A stretch of 6,272 nucleotides of DNA from contig JAPLGR010000580.1 of NCBI GenBank assembly GCA_026390045.1, positions 1 to 6,272 of the forward strand, written 5' to 3'. Every line of letters begins with the position of its first letter. The first letter of the stretch is position 1. Below, piece after piece: positions 1 through 5,536 of the stretch. Below the pieces are notes generated by a model. That model was not told where the DNA came from. It saw nothing but the letters and a program-made list of their open reading frames with translations, and made no database searches. The position numbers were made by a program, and so were the translations under genes. The stretch is from Chloroflexota bacterium. GTDB lineage: Bacteria; Chloroflexota; Anaerolineae; Anaerolineales; E44-bin32.

Positions 1-272
1 ACGTCTTCTCGCTGCACAAGGTCTTCAGCCCTCCGGCGGAGGTTGAGTCGATCAACGTGGAATGCCGGAGAGCGGGCATCGGCTGCGTCGAATGCAAGCA
101 GCGCTTCGCCGCTCACCTCAACTCGCACCTGGAGCCCTTCCGGGCGCGCCGAGCGGACATCGCTCGCGATCCGGACCGTGTGTGGGACGTGCTGAACGAT
201 GGTGCGGGCCGCGCCCGGCGGATCGCCGAAGAGACGATGCGCGACGTGCGCGACGCCGTCGGGTTGCCCTGA
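1..272 (+). CDS. trpS: Tryptophanyl-tRNA synthetase, C-terminal end (partial)
   Basis: The reading frame is open from base 3 to a TGA at 270-272 and gives the last 89 residues of a protein whose start lies left of the window. The visible part matches the C-terminal helical region of bacterial TrpS. It has a segment reading LHKVFSPPAEVE, then CRRAGIGCVECK (the family's C-x-x-A-x-IGC-x-x-CK block), then LEPFRARRADI, and a closing helix ARRIAEETMRDVRDAVGL, which is a hallmark ending of this enzyme. TrpS is a cytosolic class Ic aminoacyl-tRNA synthetase that charges tRNA-Trp with tryptophan using ATP. The catalytic HIGH and KMSKS motifs are outside the window. dtd begins 4 nt after the stop, so the two are probably co-transcribed. 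The identification comes from recognised family motifs; operon membership is inferred from spacing. Confidence 0.93.
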   Translation, partial: VFSLHKVFSPPAEVESINVECRRAGIGCVECKQRFAAHLNSHLEPFRARRADIARDPDRVWDVLNDGAGRARRIAEETMRDVRDAVGLP

Positions 273-276
273 TCTG

Positions 277-747
277 ATGCGCCTGGTCCTGCAGCGCGTT
301 CGGCGCGGCCGCGTGACGATCGGCGGAGACGAGGTGGCGGCCATCGGCCGCGGGCTGGTGATCCTGGCCGGCGTGGGGCAGGGCGACACAGCCGAGCAGG
401 CCGACTGGCTGGCGGCCAAGGTCGCCGGGCTGCGCATCTTCGAGGACGCCGAGGGCAAGACCAACCTGTCGATCACCGAGGTCGGCGGGCAGGCGTTGGT
501 CGTCTCGCAGTTCACGCTGTATGCCGATGCCGCGAAGGGCCGCCGGCCGAGCTTCATCCGCGCCGCGCTGCCCGAAGTGGCCGAGCCGCTCGTGCAGCGC
601 TTCGCCGACTCACTGGTGGCGCAGGGCGTCCCGACGCAGACTGGCGTCTTCGGCGCTCACATGCTGGTCGAGATCGAGAATGATGGACCGGTGACAATCC
701 TGCTTGAGGCCACTCCGTTGGCGGTGGCGCCCTCCGGCGGTGGCTGA
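277..747 (+). CDS. dtd: D-aminoacyl-tRNA deacylase (D-Tyr-tRNA deacylase)
   Basis: This 156-residue protein starts with MRLVLQRVRRGRVTIGG, the standard Dtd opening. It has both signature motifs of the family: SQFTLYAD near residue 74-81 (the catalytic SQFTL motif) and NDGPVTI near residue 132-138, which contains the Gly-cisPro dipeptide that gives D-chirality selection. RRPSF and GVFGAHM are also typical. Dtd is a cytosolic homodimer that hydrolyses D-amino acids wrongly attached to tRNA. The frame is open further upstream to an ATG at 199, but that would overlap trpS and add 26 residues that family members lack, so I choose ATG 277. No good Shine-Dalgarno sequence precedes it. With a 4-nt gap after trpS, translation may depend on coupling. 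The length is slightly above the usual 145-150 because of a Pro/Gly-rich tail. The pairing with trpS is a sensible translation-quality neighbourhood. Confidence 0.96.
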   Translation: MRLVLQRVRRGRVTIGGDEVAAIGRGLVILAGVGQGDTAEQADWLAAKVAGLRIFEDAEGKTNLSITEVGGQALVVSQFTLYADAAKGRRPSFIRAALPEVAEPLVQRFADSLVAQGVPTQTGVFGAHMLVEIENDGPVTILLEATPLAVAPSGGG

Positions 748-754
748 GCACCCG

Positions 755-2434
755 ATGCGCCTGCACACGCAGTCACCACGTCCGGTGCGAGCCGCAAGCT
801 GGACCGTCTGGCTGGCACTGGGCCTGCCGGTGCTTGTGGCGGTCGCCCTGATGGTCCCCCGGGTCTGCAGCGCTCAATTCGGGCTTTTCGATGACGCGAA
901 TTCGATCTCTGTTGCCCGCCAAACGTGGACTGGTCAGTGGGACTGGGAGCAAGACATCGGGTTCGGTAGGTTCCGCCCTGTCTACTGGCTTGTGTTCTCC
1001 CTGATCTACCGCTGGGCCGGATACCACGCGAGCTGGTACTTCGTGGGCAACCTGCTCCTCCTTCTCTGCACAACTCTCTTGCTGGGCGGGGCTGTGCTGC
1101 GATTGACGCGCAGGCCATTGGCGGCAGGCATCGTCGGACTGGCCTTCGTCCTCGGTGGGCCAGTGGTTGAAGCCGCGTACACCCTCTCGAAGCCCGAACT
1201 CGCGCAGTGCTTCTTCCTCACTGCCTCGGCTGCCACCCTCGCCTTGGCTCCCCGACCGGGAACCAGATTCATGCGGGTCGGCGCCTTGCTTATGTCATCC
1301 GTTCTTGTCTTCCTCGCCGCGCTGACCAAGGAAACGACCGGCCTGCTCCTGGGCATCGCCCCAGCCTGGGTGGCAATCGCTTGGGCATCGGATCGCGTCC
1401 GCGGGGCTGAGGCACATCCACATGCCAGCCCGCTGGCGCGGGACTTCCTATTGGCATGTGCGTTGGGTATCACCGCCTATCTCGGCACTGCATTCGCTGC
1501 TTCCCCTGGGATTCTCAGCGGCGCTGGGCCGCGCGCCAACTTTACCTTCACGTGGGCGACGATCGAGACCAATACGAAAGTCTGGCTTGACCTGATTGTG
1601 CGTGATTGGCTTCAACTCCTGCCGCTGGTGGTCGCAGCAGCGTATTGTGCGGTCTCGACGCGGAGATTGGCCCATTCCTTGATGATGCTGGGATCACTGG
1701 TCTGGATGGGGGCCTGGTTTGCGCTCTACCTGCCCTACCGCTTCACGCCCGAGTATTACCTGCTTCCATTCTCACTCGGTGCGGCGGTGTTCACAGGCCT
1801 ACTGGCCCTCCAGGTGGTGGATGCATCCCGGGCAGGTCCGGTGGCATCCTTCCTCGTGAAAGGCTGCGGCGCACTCGCGGCCGTCCTGATCCTTCTGACC
1901 ATCCCTAACAACCTTACGAATGGCGGGATCCAACTGTCGGTCGACAAGGCCAATACGGCCATGCTGGAATTCGTCGCCGAGAACGCGCCCGCGGACGGGC
2001 TGGTGCTGGTCAATATCCGTGCAGACATCGAGTACCTCTGGAACGTGGCTCCGATGCTCCATTCGGTGTACAACCGTCCGGACCTTACCGTCGAGGCGTA
2101 TCCCGATCCGGGCTCCGCTCTTGCCGTCGGGAGCCGGCCAACCATGGTGATATCACCGTTCATTGAGAATGTCCCGCTGCCGTCGGTGAGGCTAGGGATC
2201 CCTGAGGAGGTGTCGCGGGCGTGGGAGGCCGCCTTGCAGGAGGAACTGGGAGGCCGACTGAGTTTGCAGCGAGAGACCCGCTTCTGCCAGCATCTGCTTG
2301 TTGTCGATGCCCCGCGATTGATATGCCTTGCCGTCCCGCAGATCGGTTATTGCCAGCGACCCCACACGCCTTTTGACACGCGCAGGTTCGCAGCCGGCTG
2401 GCGCATATACTCTCTGAGCGCCCCCTCGGGCTGA
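755..2434 (+). CDS. Polytopic membrane protein, probable GT-C family glycosyltransferase
   Basis: This 559-residue protein has a short basic N-terminus and about 11-12 hydrophobic segments, roughly at residues 16-35, 74-88, 95-115, 121-139, 148-164, 174-191, 196-211, 229-248, 285-300, 308-326, 334-354 and 366-384. A soluble C-terminal domain follows (about 385-559). The first large loop after helix 1 carries FDDAN (Asp46-Asp47) and then GRFRPVYW (71-78). An acidic pair in the first extracytoplasmic loop followed by an RP motif is typical of GT-C enzymes (ArnT, PMT and TMTC-like), which move sugars from polyprenyl-phosphate carriers to proteins or glycans outside the membrane. Substrate and acceptor cannot be read from the sequence. 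ATG 755 lies 7 nt after the dtd stop and gives a classic tail-plus-helix start; an in-frame ATG at 704 would overlap dtd by 44 nt. The coding sequence looks less GC-rich than dtd (a hand-counted 60-nt sample was 58% against 78%), which might mean a different history. General class is fairly sure; exact role unknown. Confidence 0.72.
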   Translation: MRLHTQSPRPVRAASWTVWLALGLPVLVAVALMVPRVCSAQFGLFDDANSISVARQTWTGQWDWEQDIGFGRFRPVYWLVFSLIYRWAGYHASWYFVGNLLLLLCTTLLLGGAVLRLTRRPLAAGIVGLAFVLGGPVVEAAYTLSKPELAQCFFLTASAATLALAPRPGTRFMRVGALLMSSVLVFLAALTKETTGLLLGIAPAWVAIAWASDRVRGAEAHPHASPLARDFLLACALGITAYLGTAFAASPGILSGAGPRANFTFTWATIETNTKVWLDLIVRDWLQLLPLVVAAAYCAVSTRRLAHSLMMLGSLVWMGAWFALYLPYRFTPEYYLLPFSLGAAVFTGLLALQVVDASRAGPVASFLVKGCGALAAVLILLTIPNNLTNGGIQLSVDKANTAMLEFVAENAPADGLVLVNIRADIEYLWNVAPMLHSVYNRPDLTVEAYPDPGSALAVGSRPTMVISPFIENVPLPSVRLGIPEEVSRAWEAALQEELGGRLSLQRETRFCQHLLVVDAPRLICLAVPQIGYCQRPHTPFDTRRFAAGWRIYSLSAPSG

Positions 2435-2440
2435 GGGCAT

Positions 2441-2464
2441 GCTCCGATCAGCTCACATCGGAGC
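2441..2464. repeat. Perfect inverted repeat at convergent gene junction
   Basis: GCTCCGAT at 2441-2448 and ATCGGAGC at 2457-2464 form a perfect 8-bp stem with an 8-nt loop. The hairpin starts 6 nt after the GT-C gene stop, and its loop contains the stop codon of the minus-strand PyrD-like gene (2453-2455). It sits where two converging transcripts would end, so it may act as a shared 3'-end or processing hairpin. No T-tract follows on either strand, so it is not a standard intrinsic terminator. Confidence 0.5.
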
Positions 2465-3298
2465 GAGCACCTTCTCCGGCGTCGTCCACAGAACCCCATC
2501 CAGTTGAACCGCCGATGCACCCGCGCGCAGCAGTGCTGTAGCCTGCTCACCTCGGTAGACACCACCGGAGGCGAGGATCGGCACTTGCAGGCGTTCCTTG
2601 AGCGCAGCCACAGCCTGAAGGGCAAGGGGGAAGATCGCCGGGCCGAAGAGACGGCCGCGCACGGGCGCGTCGTCCCGGCCGGGAAGCGCGCCGCGCGGCG
2701 CGCCGATCGACACGGCATGAGCTCCGGCCCCGGCGGCAGCTTCGAATACGGCCGTCACCGTACCCAACGGCAGATGGGCGATGAGCGGCAGCTCACCGGC
2801 GCATGCCGTCACCAGCGCCGCGGCCTGAGCGGCATCGACCTCTCCCAGCCCGAGCTCGAGCGCGGAGACCTCCTCCACTGACTCGATCCATCGGACCATC
2901 TCCGATGCCTCGCCGGAAGTGCGCAGGAGAAGGTGCGCGATGACCGGGCAGGGCATGTCCGCCCAGTGGCGTCGATCCTGCCGGATCGCGGCGCGAAGCC
3001 CGCGATTCGGATGCCCTGTGTGCAGCAAGAACCCTCCGGGGAAGGTCAGCACGCGTGGCCCATGGGATGGCGATCGCGGCTGGAGGCTCAGCGGCGGCGT
3101 GATGTAGGCGCCGAGGGCGGTGAAATCGAGGGACTCTCGCGCCGCGCCGTCACAGCCCAGGAAGCCCGCGGCGTTGGTAAGCGGCGTGCGCATCACAAGG
3201 TCGCGCTTCCCGGCCGTGAGGGTCAGGGCAGGCACGGCGCTGCCCGAATCGCGCGCTGCATCGGGTTTCGGTGGTCCGTCGGGAGCGCCGGCATTCAT
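2453..3298 (-). CDS. Divergent dihydroorotate dehydrogenase-family (PyrD-like) flavoprotein
   Basis: This 281-residue protein follows the class 1 dihydroorotate dehydrogenase barrel from end to end. It has NAAGFLG (42-48), LGAYITPPLSLQPR (62-75), TGHPNRGL (94-101), GRLFGPAIFPLAL (215-227), an FMN-phosphate loop SGGV (244-247) and AGASAVQL (259-266). The length is slightly short of the usual 300-310. Active-site features are missing. The lysine of the usual TKT motif is replaced (ITPP, 66-69). The N-x-SCPN segment with the catalytic cysteine of class 1B enzymes is replaced by ALELGLGE (146-153). The usual INT motif reads SIGA (197-200). FMN phosphate binding therefore looks kept, but dihydroorotate oxidation is doubtful. 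It starts at ATG 3298 inside an ATGA overlap with the upstream PyrK-like gene, so the two products are probably made together and form a complex. It could be a redox enzyme with another substrate or a non-catalytic paralogue. Family membership is well supported; pyrimidine synthesis is not. Confidence 0.8.
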   Translation of the reverse strand: MNAGAPDGPPKPDAARDSGSAVPALTLTAGKRDLVMRTPLTNAAGFLGCDGAARESLDFTALGAYITPPLSLQPRSPSHGPRVLTFPGGFLLHTGHPNRGLRAAIRQDRRHWADMPCPVIAHLLLRTSGEASEMVRWIESVEEVSALELGLGEVDAAQAAALVTACAGELPLIAHLPLGTVTAVFEAAAGAGAHAVSIGAPRGALPGRDDAPVRGRLFGPAIFPLALQAVAALKERLQVPILASGGVYRGEQATALLRAGASAVQLDGVLWTTPEKVLAPM

Positions 3299-3972
3299 CG
3301 CGTCAAGTCCTCAAGAGCGACGACCGGTCCGTCAATGCACGCACGCCGTGCAGTGCGCCCACCGCCGACGGCGCACGCGCCACAGATGCCCGTGCCGCAA
3401 GGAATCGGAAGGATGACCAGCGCCTCGGCCAGCCGGGGTCGGCTGGCGGCCTTCAGGATCGAGCCATCGGGACCGTTGGCATCCAGCCAATCGGGGGTCA
3501 GGGCAAGGCCGACGTAGTCGGCCCAATCCAGAACAGGCTCGACATCTGATGGGACTTCCACCTGCGGTGGAAGCGGCGGGAGCGGGGACTCCGCCCACAT
3601 TGCCACGCTCACCCCACGACCGATTCCCATGTCCATCAGGGGCAGGAGGATATCCGGATCGACGCCGAGGGCAGCCAGCAGCCAGCGGCGACGAGCCGTC
3701 GAGGGGCGGAACCCGTGCCCGACAGGGCCAAGCAGATCGAGCAGCTCGCCGGGCTGCCACGACGCACCTTCGGGCTGCAGCGCCGTCAGGCCGTCCGCGT
3801 GGAGGGCGATGGGGAGGAGCGTGTGTCGGAGTGAATCGTCCCCGCTCGGACGGCAGGCCAGCATGACCTGGCCAGGGACAGGCATGGCGGCTGTGGGGAG
3901 CACCAGGCGCGCCGCCGCCATTCCGGAAGGGCTGAGCACCAGGGAGGCGACTCTCGCAAGCGTCCGCCGCAT
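3295..3972 (-). CDS. PyrK-like iron-sulfur electron-transfer subunit, divergent
   Basis: This 225-residue protein resembles the dihydroorotate dehydrogenase electron-transfer subunit PyrK, which normally carries FAD and [2Fe-2S] and links NAD to PyrD. Visible landmarks in family order are a beta-strand start, PGQVML (33-38), LLGPVGHGF (80-88, the GP-x-G-x-GF motif), and a C-terminal cluster motif with Cys192, Cys197, Cys200 and Cys212 (C-x4-C-x2-C-x11-C) ending in ACIDGPV and EDL. Weakened features are the absence of a clear R-x-Y-S/T FAD motif after PGQ and of a GGGxG-type NAD loop, which reads AALGVDPD (100-107). The middle region is Pro-rich (128-141) and shorter than usual (normal PyrK is about 250-280 residues). 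Its TGA overlaps the ATG of the PyrD-like gene, the usual pyrK-pyrD order. The start at 3972 fits the first beta-strand but has no Shine-Dalgarno sequence. The four cysteines argue for a real Fe-S protein; the electron donor is unclear. Confidence 0.78.
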   Translation of the reverse strand: MRRTLARVASLVLSPSGMAAARLVLPTAAMPVPGQVMLACRPSGDDSLRHTLLPIALHADGLTALQPEGASWQPGELLDLLGPVGHGFRPSTARRRWLLAALGVDPDILLPLMDMGIGRGVSVAMWAESPLPPLPPQVEVPSDVEPVLDWADYVGLALTPDWLDANGPDGSILKAASRPRLAEALVILPIPCGTGICGACAVGGGRTARRACIDGPVVALEDLTR

Positions 3973-4103
3973 GAGGTGATGCTAGCACGCGGCGAAGGGC
4001 CGGGCAATGTGACGCTCCGCACGTGCTAAAGCCCAGCGGTTTCTTGGGGCACGCTCGGCCCAACGGCCCACGTTCCGCCCCAATGGGTGCGTCCCACCCA
4101 GAA

Positions 4104-4178
4104 AGCAACTTCTCTCTTATGCACGGTTCAGCTTTTACATGCGGGCCTTCCCCGCATAACGGCCAAACTGAAGTTGTT
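4104..4178. repeat. Nested inverted repeats with perfect 7-bp inner hairpin
   Basis: An outer pair, AGCAACTTC at 4104-4112 and GAAGTTGTT at 4170-4178, is complementary over 9 positions (one G-T wobble). It encloses a perfect inner hairpin of ATGCGGG (4139-4145) and CCCGCAT (4151-4157) with a 5-nt loop. TTCAG (4127-4131) can instead pair with CTGAA (4168-4172), which competes with the outer stem, so two alternative folds are possible. This could be a structured RNA leader, a protein-binding operator or the remnant of a small palindromic mobile element. The function is unknown. Confidence 0.5.
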
Positions 4179-4185
4179 AAAGAGC
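4175..4185 (-). promoter_or_regulatory. boxA-like antitermination element
   Basis: Read on the minus strand, 4185 to 4175 is GCTCTTTAACA, identical to the core boxA of E. coli rRNA operons, where NusB and NusE (S10) bind the RNA. The next 16 nt are followed by a 7-bp hairpin (4157-4139) with the purine-rich loop GAAGG, an order like a phage nut site (boxA then boxB). It lies about 200 nt upstream of the PyrK-like start, on the strand that would be its leader. The match is exact, but a single 11-mer may be chance and the role is inferred. Confidence 0.35.
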
Positions 4186-4375
4186 CGCACTGGGTCTGCG
4201 CTGAGGCTATTCTCCTTCTGACGCTTGGTACGCCCAGCCGGATTGCAGGACAAGTCTACTCCCATCGGCAGGCCCGGACAACTCCAAGCCCCGCCTTGTC
4301 CCCTCAGTCTGAAGCCTGGGGGCTTGCGGCGGGCTTCACCCGGTCAGCCTGGTGTCGGAGGCGGCAGGGCCGCAA

Positions 4376-4384
4376 TGGTAGAAT
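4376..4384 (+). promoter_or_regulatory. Extended -10 promoter candidate for the SPFH gene
   Basis: TGGTAGAAT at 4376-4384 fits an extended -10 element: TG, one base, then TAGAAT, one change from TATAAT. A convincing -35 is not visible at 17 nt upstream, which extended -10 promoters can tolerate. Transcription would begin near 4391 and give a leader of about 44 nt carrying the Shine-Dalgarno sequence of the SPFH gene. Confidence 0.5.
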
Positions 4385-4423
4385 CGCCGATGAACGCCTG
4401 ACATCCTCATTCGACATCTCCGC

Positions 4424-4429
4424 AGGAGG
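4424..4429 (+). promoter_or_regulatory. Strong Shine-Dalgarno sequence of the SPFH gene
   Basis: AGGAGG at 4424-4429 is a full consensus ribosome binding site, 5 nt before ATG 4435. It fixes that start codon and rules out the longer overlapping frame that begins at 4023. It is the clearest ribosome binding site in the window, which suggests good expression of the SPFH protein. Confidence 0.85.
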
Positions 4430-4434
4430 CTTGA

Positions 4435-5460
4435 ATGAACGTTGCCGTTGCGCTTCGCGTGCTGTCAACCGCCTCGTGGTTCCTGGCGCTGGCAGTCATT
4501 GTGCTGGCCATCGTCCGAGCGGGACGCAACCAGCCCTTCAAGGCCGCCGGCAGCCTGGTGGTCGGGGCGGTGGTCGTGGCGCTGCTGCTGACGGTGGTCA
4601 GCGCCGGGCTCGTGTTCATCCAGCCCGAAGAACGCGGCGTCGTGATCTCGGCCGTTGACCCGGACGGCTACCGTGACACGCCGCTCGAGCCGGGGCTGCA
4701 CTGGATCATCCCTTTTGCTGAGAACGTCGTCATCTACCCGATCTCCCGCCAGACCTACACCATGTCCATCGCCTCCAGCGAAGGCTCCGTAGAGGGTGAC
4801 GACTCCATCTTCGCCCGGACGGCCGACGGGCAGGAAGTGCTGGTGGACGCCTCGGTGATCTTCGCCATCGATCCCGTCAAGGTTGTTGACGTGCACATCC
4901 AGTGGCAGAATCGCTACACCGACGACCTCATCCGGCCGCTGGTGCGGGGCGTGATCCGTGACGCCGCCTCGCAGTACGGGATTGAGGAGATCGTCAGCTC
5001 CAAACGGATCGAGATGACCGAGGGTGTCCGAGCCGAAATCGAGACCAAGCTGGCGGAGAACGGCCTGATCCTGGTCGACTACGTCCTGCGCAACATCACC
5101 TTCTCCGAGGAGTATGCTGCGTCGGTCGAGCAGAAGCAGATCGCCGAGCAGCAGGCGCAGCAGGCCAAGTTCGTTGTCGAGCAGCGCAAGCAGGAGGCCG
5201 AGCAGGCCCGCCAGACGGCCCAGGGCCAGGCAGACGCTCGGGTCATCGCCGCCAAGGGTGACGCCGAGGCCCGGCTGATCAATGCTGAGGCGGAGGCCAA
5301 GGCGCTGGGGCTCATCGCGGCTGCCCTGCAAGACAACCCCGACCTGATCACCTACCAGTACGTGATGAAGTTGGCGCCGGGTATCCAGGTGATGCTTGTC
5401 CCGAGCGACAATCCCTACCTGCTCCCCCTGCCAACGCTGACCCCCGGCACGCAACCCTAG
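4435..5460 (+). CDS. SPFH/band 7 (prohibitin/stomatin-like) membrane protein
   Basis: This 341-residue protein has two N-terminal hydrophobic segments (about 8-28 and 38-62). An SPFH/band 7 domain follows (about 62-225), containing IQPEERGVV, EPGLHWIIPF, the strand LVDASVIFAID, VIRDAASQYGIEEI and NGLILVDYVLRNITFSEEY. Next comes a charged, Gln/Glu/Ala-rich coiled coil (about 226-292, including AEQQAQQAKFVVEQRKQEAE and GDAEARLINAEAEAKA), and finally a Pro-rich tail. SPFH proteins form large ring-shaped membrane assemblies that organise lipid domains or chaperone membrane proteases such as FtsH. The extra second helix at the start differs from simple HflK/HflC/stomatin forms with one anchor, and a hairpin insertion is possible. 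No NfeD-type protease partner gene is next to it, so it does not look like a stomatin-NfeD operon. It appears to be transcribed alone, between an extended -10 promoter and a strong terminator. Family is certain; cellular role is inferred. Confidence 0.92.
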   Translation: MNVAVALRVLSTASWFLALAVIVLAIVRAGRNQPFKAAGSLVVGAVVVALLLTVVSAGLVFIQPEERGVVISAVDPDGYRDTPLEPGLHWIIPFAENVVIYPISRQTYTMSIASSEGSVEGDDSIFARTADGQEVLVDASVIFAIDPVKVVDVHIQWQNRYTDDLIRPLVRGVIRDAASQYGIEEIVSSKRIEMTEGVRAEIETKLAENGLILVDYVLRNITFSEEYAASVEQKQIAEQQAQQAKFVVEQRKQEAEQARQTAQGQADARVIAAKGDAEARLINAEAEAKALGLIAAALQDNPDLITYQYVMKLAPGIQVMLVPSDNPYLLPLPTLTPGTQP

Positions 5461-5483
5461 AGTTGCATTGATCCCGAAAACAG

Positions 5484-5516
5484 GCCTCCCGCCATTCCGG
5501 CGGGAGGCTTCTTCTT
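5484..5516. terminator. Strong intrinsic terminator, probably bidirectional
   Basis: GCCTCCCGCC (5484-5493) and GGCGGGAGGC (5499-5508) form a perfect 10-bp GC-rich stem with the 5-nt loop ATTCC. On the plus strand it is followed by TTCTTCTT (5509-5516), 23 nt after the SPFH stop. On the minus strand the stem is followed by TGTTTTC (5482-5476), so the zinc-ribbon transcript coming from the right may also end here. Its position between two converging genes supports this. Confidence 0.88.
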
Positions 5517-5536
5517 GAGTCAGAGTGGTGGGCAAC

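Larger units (their letters stand above)
3973..4434. other. Long divergent intergenic region with hairpin-rich, AT-rich core
   Basis: About 460 bp separate the minus-strand PyrK-like gene from the plus-strand SPFH gene, and I see no convincing gene. An open frame from 4023 runs into the SPFH gene in another frame and reads as low-quality protein. The stretch around 4101-4140 is strikingly AT-rich for this window (hand count 16 GC of 40). Inverted repeats are dense: TGGGT/ACCCA (4084-4088 and 4096-4100), nested repeats at 4104-4178, AAGCC/GGCTT (4312-4316 and 4321-4325) and GAAGCC/GGCTTC (4311-4316 and 4332-4337). The region must hold the promoters of both transcription units and could encode a structured leader or small RNA, which I cannot show. 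Confidence 0.6.

Noticed and set aside
704..754. An upstream in-frame ATG at 704 for the glycosyltransferase gene
   Set aside because: It would overlap dtd by 44 nt and add an Arg/Pro-rich stretch. ATG 755 just after the dtd stop gives a normal membrane-protein N-terminus.
2686..2703. A perfect 18-bp palindrome made only of G and C inside the PyrD-like gene
   Set aside because: It lies within coding sequence for APRGALPG-type residues, where GC-rich codons readily produce such palindromes. I see no second copy or context suggesting a site.
2933..3517. Open frame of 194 residues antisense to the PyrD/PyrK-like genes
   Set aside because: It spans the junction of two recognised genes on the other strand, has no motifs, and is explained as a high-GC shadow.
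4120..4130. TGCACGGTTC resembling the 3' strand of a group II intron domain V
   Set aside because: The matching 5' strand (GAGCC type) is not found at the required distance upstream, there is no domain VI, and there is no reverse transcriptase gene.
4139..4178. GCATAAC and GTTAAAG around hairpins, considered as an integron attC site
   Set aside because: The outer boxes do not fit the RYYYAAC and GTRRRRY type core pair, and there is no integrase or cassette array.
4023..4658. A 211-residue open frame covering the intergenic region and the start of the SPFH gene
   Set aside because: It has no recognisable motif and no ribosome binding site. It overlaps by more than 200 nt a gene with a consensus Shine-Dalgarno sequence in another frame, and its composition looks like random high-GC translation.
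4465..5535. A 356-residue open frame antisense to the SPFH gene
   Set aside because: Codon bias of a GC-rich gene leaves the opposite strand open. The translation is a low-complexity mix of D, G, L and H with no family features, and it crosses the terminator hairpin.
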